64,000 bases of DNA. Origin: Gyrodactylus bullatarudis (taxonomy: Eukaryota; Platyhelminthes; Monogenea; Gyrodactylidea; Gyrodactylidae). The DNA lies in NCBI GenBank assembly GCA_012064415.1, contig SSNU01000126.1:35642-99641 (forward strand), read 5' to 3'. The translations under genes were made by a program, and so were the position numbers. The notes beneath the pieces are model-generated. The model did no database searches and had not been told where the DNA came from. It was given only the letters and a program-made list of their open reading frames with translations. Within the stretch, counting starts at the first letter, position 1. Every line of letters starts with the position of its first letter. This document shows positions 1 to 11,280 of the stretch, piece by piece.

Positions 1-203
1 AAAAGAAGAGGGCCAATAGTGGAACCCTGGGGAACCCCAGAATTTATCTTGACGAGATTACTACTAGTGGCGTTGAAGGAAACATATTGCATCCTTTTGG
101 ATAAAAAGTACATAGTGAGGTTTATTATAAAAGGGTTAATATTTAGTTCGATAAGTTTTTTTTTAATGTAAGAAAATTTTAGTCTATCAAAAGCCTTGGA
201 TAT
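1..203 (-). mobile_element. Non-LTR (LINE) reverse transcriptase fragment, cut by window edge
   Basis: Read on the minus strand this stretch is one open frame carrying two reverse-transcriptase landmarks of non-LTR retrotransposons: SKAFDRLKF (motif A region, normally D-x-SKAFD) and SGVPQGSTIGPLLF (motif B region) about 60 residues later. The frame continues beyond base 1. At about position 203 the similarity stops, just where the aspartate before SKAFD should be, and PLE family A coding sequence begins on the opposite strand. This looks like a LINE fragment abutting a PLE fragment. The clade (Jockey, CR1 or other) cannot be decided from 67 residues. Confidence 0.8.
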
Positions 204-205
204 AA

Positions 206-892
206 GGCGTTATATATTTGTTCAAGTGCAAATGTGGATCGACGTATGTGGGCCCAACAGTGAGACCAGTAAAGGCAAGAATCAAAGAACACTTGAGCCC
301 AGGTAAAAAAGGTTCTGCTGTCCAAGAACACCTTCGTGATACAAATCTCATGGCTGATGTGACCAACATCAGCATCCTTTTTCAAGTAAACCCTAGTGAC
401 CCGCGCAAGACGAAAGTAGATTCCTTAGACAAAGCTGAGGCCCACTTCACTAAAAATTGAATCCAGTCTTATGTAAACAGAAGATTCTTGCAACCAAGCT
501 AGGACTTACAAAGTCGATTTACAAACAAAAGTAAGCTTGAAAGAGCGGCAAAGCTACTTAAAGATTTTCCTACTGCTAGTTCAACTCAGAAACAAAATGG
601 AAATGAAGTCGGAGTAATAATTGAACCCAAAGAGCAAGTAGTTGAAACTACGTCTCATTATAATCAACTCCAATCTTCTGCCCCAACAACAATTATGATT
701 GAGAATGAAAGTGCAAATACAGAAAAGTCAACGGTAGTTGATAATTATTATAATCGAATTAGTTCTCAACCTATAATTAGCAGTATCGGAAATGTGAAAA
801 AGGCTGCACCTGCAAATGGTAAAAGAGGTAGAAAACGTAAAAGTCTGAGTGGGCAACCAACATTGGACAGATACGTAAAAAGAAAGCAATGA
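206..892 (+). mobile_element. Penelope-like element, family A: GIY-YIG nuclease end and basic tail (decayed)
   Basis: The frame opens with GVIYLFKCKC...TYVGPTVRP, the paired GIY and YIG motifs of the endonuclease domain that ends PLE polymerases, followed by the R..EHL region. A stop after base 460 and a frame change near 480-520 break it. It then resumes and ends in a lysine/arginine-rich tail whose last residues are GQPTLDRYVKRKQ, stop at 890-892. The same tail recurs near 57850 (minus) and the same nuclease part near 35640. The reverse-transcriptase half is absent, so the copy is 5'-truncated. Non-coding 3' sequence continues to about 1245 and holds a SINE and a hammerhead-like motif. Confidence 0.8.
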
Positions 893-996
893 TCATGGAT
901 ACAAGCCATCAACCCTGGCCCCCTTTCCTTCAATACTCCAAATTAAAAGAACCAATAAGAGGATTTCGATTTTTCAAACATTTTGCTATATATATA

Positions 997-1177
997 GGTG
1001 TGGCGCAGTGGGATCTCTCTCACCTCTCATTCGGACCCCGTTACTCTCGGTCCCAGGTTCAAACCCTCCCACACCGGTCACATTAAATATTCTTTTTCTA
1101 ATCTCTTATTTGTACAATCATTAATCTTTATAATTCTGTATACAAATAAAAACGTTCGATTTCAAAGAAAAAAAAAA
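997..1177 (+). repeat. tRNA-derived SINE (SINE-1), copy 1, inside PLE-A
   Basis: The head has a Pol III A box (TGGCGCAGTGG, about 1001-1011) and B box (GGTTCAAACCC, 1056-1066). GGTGTGG at 997 can pair with CCACACC at 1069-1075 like a tRNA acceptor stem, but the T and anticodon arms do not fold well, so this is a tRNA-derived SINE rather than a tRNA gene. An unrelated AT-rich body and an A-run (1168-1177) follow. TATATATAT flanks the unit on both sides (988-996, 1178-1186), fitting a target-site duplication, although it is low complexity. A second, 5'-truncated copy with the same head, body and A tail lies at 27177-27318 on the minus strand. Confidence 0.75.
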
Positions 1178-1195
1178 TATATATATCTAGCCGGT

Positions 1196-1240
1196 GTAAT
1201 AGTCTGATGAGAACCGGTGAAATATAAGCTTTATGACGAA
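1196..1240 (+). ncRNA. Degenerate hammerhead ribozyme motif of PLE-A
   Basis: CTGATGA (1204-1210), eight bases, then GAAA (1219-1222) and a near-palindromic stem III segment around 1222-1233. This aligns base for base with the better copy at 57676-57719. The upstream CCGGT and the downstream ACCGG are changed together relative to CCGGG and CCCGG in the other copy. The base at the expected cleavage position is G, not allowed in the NUH rule, so this copy is probably inactive. Confidence 0.5.
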
Positions 1241-1463
1241 ATATTCCCTCGTCTTCTAAATCCTCTTAATGAATAGTTCTTTAGAATCACAAAATTTTTA
1301 TGATGATAATCGGCCTTTTCAACCCAAAGTTCAAAAATGGCAATTTGGCGCTAGGAAGGAAAAAAAATTATTGATACTTTCTTAAATATTCATTTTCCTA
1401 ATGCAACTTGAATATATGTGGAAAAATTTCTCTTCATAAAAGTGTTTCGAATACTTTTCTTAC

Positions 1464-2288
1464 TTGGTTCGTTGTATGGTCGTTGTATCAGTTTGACACA
1501 ATAGCCTGTGCAACTCATTCGCTGAATAGTGCCCTTTTCAAGTAATGATTTATTGAATGGGTCTTTGCAAGCTTCGTGTTGATTTGAATCACAATTGATA
1601 CATGACATTGGCAATGTAGCTGTTTTTGTCATAGATAGATAGAATTTTAAACGGATTCCAATAAAATTTCATGACAAAAGCTAATCTGGTTATGTCAATT
1701 TCTGTGCTGCATCACTCATAAGATCTCAAAACATAAAATAAGTAACCTATCGAGATTTTTTTCTCGATCAGTCCAAAGACACAAACTACATCGTCTGTGA
1801 CAGGTCAACCCAGTATTTGCCTCCAGCATGATTGATTCGCATGTGTTGAAGAGAAAGGAAACCCTTCTTCAAGGGATAAGATTCCTCCCCTAAGAGAACG
1901 AAAATCTACAAGCCACTTGAATCTTCAGATAACTTTCCTTCAAAAAAACGTTTAATACGTTCTTTCTTTGAATTAGTACGTGTTAAACGAAGGATAGAGC
2001 TGAGATCTTTGCGTATTATTCCTATCGAATGGCTGTTAAACAAATTATTTTTTGAGGCTTATGATGAATAATTCAATGAGTAAATATGAGATAGCAACAA
2101 TATTTAAACCCTTAATGGGTTATTTCTAAGTAATAAGTGGAAGGATGAAAAATATAAAAATAAATAATTGTAAGTCACTTACGGGGACATATGTTATCGA
2201 TATCATTCGACTGTACAATTTGTATTGTTGCAGTAATCAGAATGCTGAGGATAAAAATATACTCTTGCTTTCTATAAACTGATTTCAT
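1464..2288 (-). CDS. Ly6/quiver-like secreted or GPI-anchored protein, 5' two exons only
   Basis: Exon 1 is 2288-2183: ATG, a hydrophobic signal peptide containing YIFILSILITATIQIVQS, then a phase-1 GTAAGT donor. Exon 2 is 1619-1464, after a phase-1 AG acceptor, and ends at another phase-1 GTAAGA donor. The 563-bp intron joins them in frame. Exon 2 has the spacing of the Ly6/uPAR-fold quiver (sleepless) family: C-x2-C-x6-C-x2-DPF, then C and C. About 87 residues are visible. The expected next exon (remaining cysteines, CN motif, GPI signal) is not found downstream, where PLE and LINE sequence begins by about 1245. The gene either continues beyond the window or was broken by insertions. Family members modulate ion channels and receptors at the cell surface; the specific role here is unknown. 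Confidence 0.6.
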
Positions 2289-2627
2289 TGAGCGAATTGT
2301 TACATAAAAAACAAGGAATTTGTACCAAAGTCAATCTAATCAATTCTCTCTCTTGTTTGTTTAACAACAATTCGTTTACAATTGGATTCTGATTATCCTT
2401 GGTATCATGATCTAGAAAGGGTTGTAAATTTTGTTTATTCTTTTATATTTACCAGGTAGTATTTATAATAGCACATGTCCTATGTAGATGTCAAAAAATT
2501 TTGGTCCTTGCATAAGGCCATAATAAATTATTTTAACCTGATAAATTTCTGTTTGCAAATTTTATTCATCAGGATCACTACGGCTGACCGAGGATCAGAT
2601 AAAAGGTTCAAGAATATTTTTTAAAAC
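2289..2627. other. Upstream of the Ly6-like gene; nothing recognised
   Basis: AT-rich sequence with no supported coding frame or repeat match. It would contain the promoter of the minus-strand Ly6-like gene, but no clear TATA element was picked out. Confidence 0.3.
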
Positions 2628-3953
2628 GACTATAACGTTGTTCGCTTGCTGCCTGACTATGTTGTATTCTGCCTTTTATTGTTCTATCTGTATAAAAAGA
2701 AAAAGGAGAGAAAGGGGTAGTATTTCTTATAAATAGTACAGTAAAAGTCCTAAAGATCTAATATAGAGTTAATCCTCAAAAAAAAATCTCTACTCGATAG
2801 ATATTTTTTCAATATTTCACACACAATAATTATCCTCAATTAACTTGTGTAAAGCAGAGACTACATGTAAGATTAATAACTCTGATAATATAATTCATCA
2901 CTTGAAAGAACATTAAAATTAAGATTAGATTTTAAAAAATTTAGATTACCCTGATAAAAATAGTTAGAACTCACACAATATTTCGAATACATGTCGTATT
3001 CTTCTTCTGGTGTGAGATTTTTCAAAAAACTTAAGATACTCAAACCCTGTGTGTCCAATCAAAACATTAAACCAATCAGATTTCTTCTCAACTTTAATCA
3101 ATCAATTCTAACCAACGATTTCCAATATTTATATCCGTCTTATTACCATTGAAAACCTCGTTTAGTTTAATCTCTATAGACTCGAAAATCATATTTTTAT
3201 ACTTATTTCTCATGTTTCCTAGACTCCTTACGTCATTAAAATCTATAATATGATCTGGATTATCAGCCCAGTGTTTAGCAAATGCTGACTTGTCTACCTG
3301 TACTTTTTCTATAGCCTTTTTGTGTTCCTTACATCTAATTTCAAAATTCCTTTCTGTTCGACCTCTCTAGACAAGTCAGCATTTGCTAAACACTGGGCTG
3401 ATAATCCAGATCATATTATAGATTTTAATGACGTAAGGAGTCTAGGAAACATGAGAAATAAGTATAAAAATATGATTTTCGAGTCTATAGAGATTAAACT
3501 AAACGAGGTTTTCAATGGTAATAAGACGGATATAAATATTGGAAATCGTTGGTTAGAATTGATTGATTAAAGTTGAGAAGAAATCTGATTGGTTTAATGT
3601 TTTGATTGGACACACAGGGTTTGAGTATCTTAAGTTTTTTGAAAAATCTCACACCAGAAGAAGAATACGACATGTATTCGAAATATTGTGTGAGTTCTAA
3701 CTATTTTTATCAGGGTAATCTAAATTTTTTAAAATCTAATCTTAATTTTAATGTTCTTTCAAGTGATGAATTATATTATCAGAGTTATTACTCTAATAAT
3801 TCTGATTACTATAACAATCAATGTAATTTTTATAATCCTTATTTTTTAAGAAATACTACCCCTTTCCCTCCTTTTTCTTTTTATACAGATAGACCAATAC
3901 AAGCCAGAATACAACATAGTCAGGCAGCAAGCGAACAACGTTATAGTCATTCT
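2628..3953. repeat. 1.3-kb near-identical palindrome of PLE-type sequence
   Basis: The left arm (2628-3296) is the reverse complement of the right arm (3368-3953) around a 71-bp loop. Long stretches are identical: the same reading frame starting DTQGLSILSFLKNL appears on the minus strand at 3058 and on the plus strand at 3606. The left arm is longer because 2720-2873 contains unrelated sequence where the right arm has the middle of that frame. The outer ends (GACTATAACG at 2628, CGTTATAGTC at 3953) are also complementary. A transcript through it would form a hairpin of more than 500 bp. Confidence 0.85.
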
Positions 3954-4013
3954 ATGCCGAACAGCTCCCTGAAGAACTACTTGGTTCAAAATTATGTTTT
4001 TTTCAATCGATAA
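3340..4013 (+). pseudogene. PLE family C: GIY-YIG C-terminal segment plus downstream open frame
   Basis: At 3368-3570 the plus strand encodes SAFAKHWADNPDHIIDF followed by an R...R...E..EIKLNEV..N segment and W-x-LID, stop. This is the pattern found after the YIG motif in PLE GIY-YIG nucleases (H, then HIIDF, then E). The catalytic GIY and YIG part is absent. A second open frame (3606-4013, no ATG at its start, first internal ATG near 3672) encodes a tyrosine/asparagine-rich sequence I do not recognise. Part of its 3' end recurs at 23785-23885. No functional product is likely. Confidence 0.5.
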
Positions 4014-5160
4014 ATGAAATTTTGGTATCATTTAATTGTTATACATCACTCTTATAATAAACCTAAAAATACAGATTTTCAATAAAAATATGATCTGGAT
4101 TTCAAGATCCAATCACTTAAGATCTGATGAACTGAGTTTCTTGCCCTGACTATATTTGAAATCAGCACTTTTTCATCTTTCAAACTAGACCATTTGCATC
4201 TCGAATAAACCTATACTTGATTCACTATGTGATCCAAAACCCTGATTTTGATCGGTCGCTTACAAGTAGACAACAGGTATTTTTAGAGTGCCTTTGAAGG
4301 GAAACTTTAATGTTCCTATGAAAAAGGAACTTCTTTTTTATACACTAAGATGCTTTTGAACTCTCTTAAACCTCTCTGAACCTCGCAATAAAGTTTCAAA
4401 AACTCAATTTTTCGTACTTCTAAACTTTACCCTTAAAACGCGAATAAAAAGGAAAACTGAATTCACCAATGAATTTCTTGTGAAATTTTGGTGTATTTTT
4501 ATATTTTCGCGATATATTACGCTCTATTTTATTCGGACTGGGATGGCCATCGAGTTTCGGTTCCGACTGTAACATCAACTTTTTAGGGAATGACACCAAA
4601 GATAAGATGCTAAACATGATCCTGATTGTAAATTTACTGCTATTCTGCATATAGTCTCGGAATTTTTCATACTCTCATAGGATTTTGAATTTTACAAACT
4701 ATTCCAGTCTCTTCATATTAATTAGAATAAATTGGCAAGCCGTTCAATCATCTAACTAAACTACTTATGGGAATCATAAAAAAGAAAATTTTTTATCAGC
4801 CATATGACTATTTGAGGCTGATATATATATAGATTTCCGTGTCATGAACGAATAAAGTACTGGATGAGAAGGATCGTTTTTTGTGACAAATCTCAACTCA
4901 AACTATATGTGTGCACATTGAGATTTAAATTTTGATCTAAGCGTTTTCAATAGATATGAGAGACTCTCTATTTGAATTCAATCGATATGAGGAAATCTTG
5001 AGAAAAGATTGAGAATTCTTTTCCATAAATAATAATTTTAGAAGATTGAGTTAGGATGTGTGCAAATTACTCAACTTTATCAATACTCTCGTCAGACCCC
5101 AATGAAAATGTCAAAGTTCCGAATGAATGATATAGGTTTGGAATTTTACGAAAAGAAACC
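4014..5160. other. Intergenic; no gene or repeat recognised
   Basis: About 1.1 kb of AT-rich sequence. The longest frame (minus, 4420-4650) has no recognisable domain and no coding signature. I see nothing else. Confidence 0.4.
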
Positions 5161-5167
5161 ATAAAAA

Positions 5168-5207
5168 AAACCATATGCGCATTTCTCAAAGCATCATCAG
5201 TGGCATT
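5168..5207 (-). ncRNA. Hammerhead ribozyme motif at PLE-B 3' end, copy 1
   Basis: Minus strand: stem I 5' strand GCCA, core CTGATGA (5200-5194), eight bases, core GAAA (5185-5182), palindromic stem III ATGCGCAT, NUH site ending TA, then UGGU, which pairs with GCCA. Compared with the copy at 41121, stems I and III both differ in sequence but keep pairing. Stem II is only eight bases and weak (U-A closing pair instead of the usual G-C). Confidence 0.6.
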
Positions 5208-6790
5208 GCTTTAAAAATGATAAAAGTTGAAAGATTCATTCAAGTTAATAATTTACATATAATGAAAGAAATAGTAAAAGTTGAAGAAAATTAGAGTAAA
5301 ATGTAAGCTGAAAAAACACCAAAACTCTCCAATAAATAGCAACAGTGGAGAGAAAAGTGAAAAAGATCACATAGGCCAGGGGAGTTGAAGGTTATAGGAA
5401 TAATTCTTTTGAACACATAGATTGGGTTTATATTGATTGATAAAGAATTTCTCTTTAACCCATACATCTATGCTGTCATCACATGGATTTTTGTATAAAA
5501 TAGAAAAGTTCGAAAATGAAGCAGCATGTTTCTCTTGTTTGATATGCCTAGTCACTGCAGTATCCTTATTCAGATGATCATTTGATCGTGTAGACAGCTT
5601 CCTAATTGTTCTACCTATGTAAGAAGCACCACAGTCACATTGAAATTTATAAATTAGTAGAGACTTCTCTTCCGGTTTGAGTAAATCTTTATGAATCAAT
5701 TGTATATTATTGTAATGTTGATCAATGAGATTCTTGAGTCTTCTTCTAGTGTCATTACTAAAAGTCATTACTTTGAAGTTGAGTCTCATAAAAATTTTCG
5801 TTTTCTCAATTTCATCTGTATTAACATCTTCATCCCTATTGTCTGAAACATTGATGAATTTGTCTACAAATTTCTTTGGATAACCATTCTCCATCAGACA
5901 CAACTTTGAATTCTCTATTTCATTCGGCCATTCCTCCGGACTTGCTATTCTTCTTATCCTCTTCCCTAGACTAATCACTAAGCCAACTTTATGCGATATA
6001 GGACTGAAACTGGCATAATGAAGATATTTCCATTATCAGTCTTCTTCTTGAAAATATTTCTTAGGATTGGTCCATCTTCTCTTCTGGTTAGCTTAACATC
6101 TAAAAAACTCAAAGTGCCATCAGACTCCTTTTCCATAGTAAATTTAATATTTTGATGAAACGCATTCATCTTTAAAAGAAAGTCATCTGCTGATAAATTG
6201 GGTTTCATCAAAATAAAAGTGTCATCAACATATCTGATGTAAACATCAGTGAAAGAATTGATAGTTTCTGACATTAGTTTCTGATAGCTCTAACCAACCT
6301 AAAAAGATATCTGCTAAAAGAGGACTAAGAGGGCCCATATTTCTGTATGAAGACTTTGTTCTGAAAAGATAGAGGAATATCTGTACAGCAAATCCTAATA
6401 AGATCTGCTATTTCCAGGCTTGACAACTCAAAACCCTCGTGTTCATCAATGAAAGATTTAATGATAGCCAAAGTTTCCTCTATAGGTATACTAGGAAATA
6501 AAGAACTTACATCTAATGAGATCATCTCACTCATTAGAACCTATATTTAAATCTTTAACTTTATCAACAAATGAAAAAGTATATTTGACAACATATTTAG
6601 CATAATATGTATGAATAGGTTTCAAGATATCAATCAACCATTTAGCTAAATTATGTTGTGGACATGACGACATGTCCAAGATCGACCGAATCGGAAAAAC
6701 CTCAGGAACTACATTATCTATTATTTTATGTGTCTTAGGATGTAGATATAATCTATACCTTTTACATACGAAAATGATATTTTTCATCAT
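5168..6790 (-). mobile_element. Penelope-like element, family B, copy 1 (RT plus GIY-YIG; frameshifted)
   Basis: Minus-strand fragments, in order, give a PLE polymerase: LHPKTHK and RSILDMSSCPQHNLAKWL (6790-6530), MISLDVSSLFPSIP (RT motif A, about 6525), GPLSPLLADIFL (motif B, about 6340), YVDDTFILMKPN (catalytic YVDD, about 6230), a linker, then IYKFQCDCGASYIGRT (GIY-YIG, about 5650-5600), ending near 5367. The frame changes near 6530, 6330 and 5978. The N-terminal part before PKTHK is missing, so the copy is 5'-truncated at about 6790. The 3' non-coding end matches copies at 41121, 52320 and 58435 and carries a hammerhead motif. The protein would copy RNA and nick DNA in the nucleus; this copy is dead. 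Confidence 0.85.
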
Positions 6791-6925
6791 TCAATGTGAT
6801 GATTTTTTCGAGTCAAAATGAAAGGGTCAAAAGGGGGTGGTTTTAACGTGTTTCAATGTAAATTTTTAAGGTCGCGAAATTCAATTGGTTAAAAATCAGG
6901 GGGTACTCTCTTCATTGAGTAATTC

Positions 6926-7542
6926 TTGTTGTACGTATCCAGTACTGTTTATTCATTACGAAATGCCCAAGCACTGTGCTGTTCAAGAACAAAAGGAAGA
7001 TCAAAAATAGGTGAAAAGTGTCAAATTACGAATACGAATTCGAAAGGGAAAAATTTACATTGTATTGGAGTAATTTCATCCCAGAGATTGGTTAACTTCC
7101 AAATAAAAAGAGGCAGTTTCACTAAAGAAATTTTTCGTGAATATCTTATTCAGTTAAAAGAACTATGTCAAAATGATGGCCTGTTTCCTTGCACACTTAT
7201 CATCGATAATGCACCCTGTCATTCAGCATGTGAAGAAGGGATTCAAGATGATAATTTCAAAATTCTCAGGCTGGCCCCGTATTCTTATCTGATCCTATAG
7301 AAAAAGTTTGGAGCGTATTTAAGAGTAAAGTTAAGAAAATTTTGGATGCCAAAAGGGAAGAAATTATTGAATATTCGAAAAATGGAGGGGAAATTCCTTA
7401 GACTGAATTCAGCATGCGTATCTTAGAAGTAGCAGCTCAAAAAGCTATAAGAGAAATATCACCATACTCAATTGCTGAATGCACGAGGCATATTGAAAAA
7501 TATTTTCCCTTAGTAATGAATAAGAAAGATTTACTTGAATAA
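6926..7542 (+). pseudogene. Decayed DDE transposase (Tc1/mariner-IS630 type)
   Basis: A plus-strand frame has the DDE_3 pattern: a GKNLHCIGVIS strand, then LIIDNAPCHSACEEG with the second catalytic aspartate in DNAPCH, then KILRLAPYS. At about 7290 the frame shifts just where SP-x-LNPIE should follow. The next frame resumes with IEKVWSVFKSKVKK (the glutamate of the triad), hits an in-frame stop near 7399, and continues with a C-terminal segment ending KDLLE, stop 7540-7542. The first aspartate and the N-terminal DNA-binding part are not visible. No inverted repeats were found around it. Confidence 0.7.
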
Positions 7543-7869
7543 AATCTCTCATTTTGAATGAAAAAAAAATATTTTTTGAATTGGATTTTCTCTTAATTAT
7601 TACATATAATCAAAGTCCGAGATACCATTAATTATACATGTGAATATACTATTTGTACTTAACCTTCATACAATAACATTATGTCTTTTGTACATAATTG
7701 TATACTCTCACATTGATACGAAAGTTTTTTCTTTTTGATTGAAGAAATCTCTCATTTTCGTCTGTAAAAGACATCCTTATTATTATGAATTTAAGTGGAT
7801 ACTCGGACGTTTTTGACAAACAACTTGAATTACTAATTCATGATGATATAGGTAATAAATCGTGGGCAG

Positions 7870-8075
7870 TATAAGAGGATTTGGGCTCAGGTTGTAGCAT
7901 AATGACGAATCCAAAAGAGACGAGTTATGTCTAACGAGAAATGTATATTTGGATTGTTTCTAAATGCTCTGAGAGTTAATTTTGTACTAGCTCCGTTTGT
8001 GAGCTGTAGAATTCAGCGACATGGCCTAATCCATTACCAAATAAGACTAACCTGTGGGATATTTTATAATATATA
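7870..8075. repeat. SINE-2-like repeat with hammerhead-like core, copy A
   Basis: This stretch aligns with 45485-45720. Shared landmarks are GGATTTG near 7877, TAGCATAATGACGAATCC with an AAAAGAGACGA loop (7895-7923), TTTCTAAATGCTCTGA near 7957, and, on the opposite strand, TAATGGATTAGGCCATGTCG near 8030. The ribozyme core is damaged: ATGACGA replaces CTGACGA and the GAAA is altered. Confidence 0.5.
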
Positions 8076-8503
8076 GTTATCCAAGGACTTGGAACTAAAT
8101 AATTGTAGATAATCAATAATAATAGGTGCTTCCCTATTAAAGTGAGTCAAAATTTGTTAAAATCAATAGTTAAATCAGGTTTTTTTCATGATAACTGATA
8201 AACCAAACATTCTAAATAGAAACATGCTCTATGACTCACTGTTTGTTTTGTGACTAAGACAAGCCCTTTTTGTAGAAGAAAAAACGGATTTTCGAGAAAT
8301 TTTTTTTCACTCAAAGTTATAAATTTATTAGATTTTAAATGCCTATATCTCTGGTTTAATAGTTTAAGATAATATGATATATTAGATGGTTGGGAAGAGA
8401 AAAAAATTCTGAACCCAACTGTATAATTTGTTATCTATTTTATTTTTCAAGTTCCAATAATTGAAGTGTGCTTACTTATAAGTACAGAGGTTATATTATT
8501 AAT

Positions 8504-8572
8504 TTAATAAAACGGGGCAGAGAGAAAAGGGTGATTTTTGACATAAAGTGCACAGTTCGTACTGTAATAGAA
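8504..8572. repeat. Fragment of the MITE-C terminal repeat
   Basis: GGGGCAGAGAGAAAAGGG, TTTTTGACA and CGTACTGTA match one terminal inverted repeat of the element at 49654-50327 in order and spacing. The partner end was not found, so this is a solo end or a decayed copy. Confidence 0.55.
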
Positions 8573-10839
8573 TGGTAATACTATGGTTTTAGTTTCTATT
8601 TTTGACCATCAAGTTAAGAAGTAAATATCTTGATTAAAATTGAATAACTTGTTTCTAAATCAGGATTATCTTTTTGCCGACGTATTACAAATAGATAAGA
8701 AATATTGAAAGAAAACAAACTCAAAAAATATTGATTGGAAATTTGCATAAAACAAACGAGTGTAATAAAATACCATTATTTATTTTTCTTGGTTACTACG
8801 ATCAAAGTTAATTTGTATCTACAGAGAGTCTCAACACTTTCGATCAAACTGTGACTGCCTTGTATATAAATATACATATCTATTAATGTGATATTGCATC
8901 TGTACGCATGCAAAATTCTAAGGAATATGAGATGATAAAATATTTTTTATTGCATCTCTTCTCCGAATAATTCCATCCCAAATGAGAGATAATTCTATAG
9001 ATTTGATGCATTCCGGTTAATATTTTCACCAAATTAATCAAGTTAATCTAGATTGTTACTTGGTTTTCTTTACTTGTAGAAAAAAATTGGATACAAAAAA
9101 AACTGAGTCTAGTTAGTAGTTACTAAAAGACCTTTCTTTATGATGATAAGTAATATTTCAAAATAATAATGGAAGGCTTCAAAAATAGTTCCGATCTAAT
9201 ATGCTAAAAATTTCAAAATATACCTTTTTCCAATAGATATGCCCTAAAATATAACTTAGACTTTTATGACAAAAAGTTAACAGTAAATCACAAGTAGTAT
9301 GATTAAAAATTAATTTTTCTTCAATTTTTTCATAGCATAAATTCTGATATTTTCATTATCAAGAAATCTTTTTTAAGACTTATTTTTGTATTTATAGTAT
9401 CTTAGACTAGGACAATCTAAGGGAGAAATGATGAATTCTTATTGGTTATTCGAAAAAGGGGTCCATAGTTAAATTTATTCCATTCTTCTGATAACTCCTT
9501 TTTGTTCTTTTGTGAATTTGTTCTTAATTTCAACAGGTGATTAAATTTCTTCTTTAGACTAGTTCGAGGAAGAGCATCTATTTGGTTTTTCTCGAATATT
9601 TCTAGAACTTTATCAGTAGTAAAAAGAAATGATCAACAACATCATTGTTAAGAGGAAGCTTCTCCTTAGATAATATTCAAGGTCTATTGAAGGATTCTAA
9701 ATTTTGAAGATTTGGTTATTTAGAAACAAATAATAGTGTTTAAATTTCACTAATATAATTATATTATAAGAAATCGAAATTTATTTCTGATGTCGAAAGT
9801 AAATCTTCAGTTTCAGATAAGTCGAGATTTTAGGATATTTATATACCTAAAATGAATTAAATGTGACAACAAACAACATATATTGAGTTCGCCCGGAATT
9901 TCCTTTGTTTTAAAATTTTTAATCCAGGTCTAATAGATATTTATAAAAACACGTTTTTAGAATAAATCATGATTTATGAAAAAAAATATAACTAAAATAT
10001 GACTGATGGAAGAAGAATACATTATATGACTTGAAATTCCGTTGAATTCGAGATTTTTTCGTGATTTATATGAGTAAATTCAATATTTTTTGTATATTAA
10101 CATATAAGAATATATCTTAGTTACTAATAGGAAAAGCTACAAGACATAGAAATTCTTAATATGCGCTTTACATTTAATATGGAAGTGAATAATGAAAAAA
10201 ATAAGGACCTCACATTCAACAAATTTCTTAGGTTTTTATTTGTACTGAATAATGTTTATTTGATCTGTAAGATCTCTGGTCCTTGGTGGAGGAGTGGAAA
10301 AATTTGCTAATTCTCAAAAAACTATCCATGTATATAACAGAATGTGGCAACGCCAACTCAGTAAAACAGTAGATCAATAAATGAATTTATTTCACACGTT
10401 TCCCTCAATCCTTATTTTATTTCAAAAATTTACTCTACATCATCTCTTCCTTCCTTGCTTCTGATCTTAAAAAAGGGAGATGTTACAGGACAGTAGAAAT
10501 TCTTTCTCAAGAAATAAAGATAAAATGCCACAGCAATCCAGTAGAGTAGTAATCTATACTCTTTTATTAGAATTAGTAGTCGGGAGTTTTACTGATGAGA
10601 GAATTTGCATTAGAAAAAAAACCAAAACTCTCTCATTAGTACAGAATGTGAACTGAATTTACAATCGATTTTTATTTTCATTCGTGTTTCCTGACCCAGA
10701 GCAAAGATATCTTACTAATCTGTGATTTGTAAGGCGAATGAAAAAAATCGCTTGTTTTTGAATATTCTGGTGGACCAATCGGTTAAGTTAGAGAACATCC
10801 CTTGCAGTAACCTTTTAGAAAATATAGACTCGAGATTAT
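8573..10839. other. Intergenic; nothing recognised
   Basis: About 2.3 kb of AT-rich sequence with no frame above background and no match to the repeat families described in this window. Confidence 0.4.
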
Positions 10840-11280
10840 CTAAACCTAATTGACATAAGGATGAGAAAATACTAATTTTACAAAAACCTCGATAAATGGA
10901 ATGAGCTAATAAGTTGTTGATATTCAAAAAAATTCAATCTGACCAAAATAAGGCCAATTTTTTCGATTTCGAAAATGCACCAAATTTTCACTCTTTCAGC
11001 TTTTGAACTCAAAATTTTATCGATTACGATGATTCGAAGCACTTAAGTACTGATATTTGGGATCAACATTAGACGAAAAATTCGAATTCACCTGCAGAAG
11101 TTCACTGAAATTCGTCGAACTATTTGAATTTTTCGATTAACAAAAAAATCGATAAAAATTCTGTGTTCAAAAGTTTAAAAAGTGGAAATTTGGTGCATTT
11201 TCGAAATTGAAAAATTGGCCTTATTTTTTGAATATCAACAACTTATTATCTCCTTCCATTTCGAAATCAAAAACTTATTT

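Noticed and set aside
997..1076. A functional tRNA gene
   Set aside because: A and B boxes and an acceptor-like pairing exist, but the T and anticodon arms do not fold, and a truncated copy with the same 3' body lies elsewhere. It is a SINE head.
10590..10620. CTGATGAGAG...TAGAAA near 10591
   Set aside because: The stem II region does not pair and no flanking stems were found.
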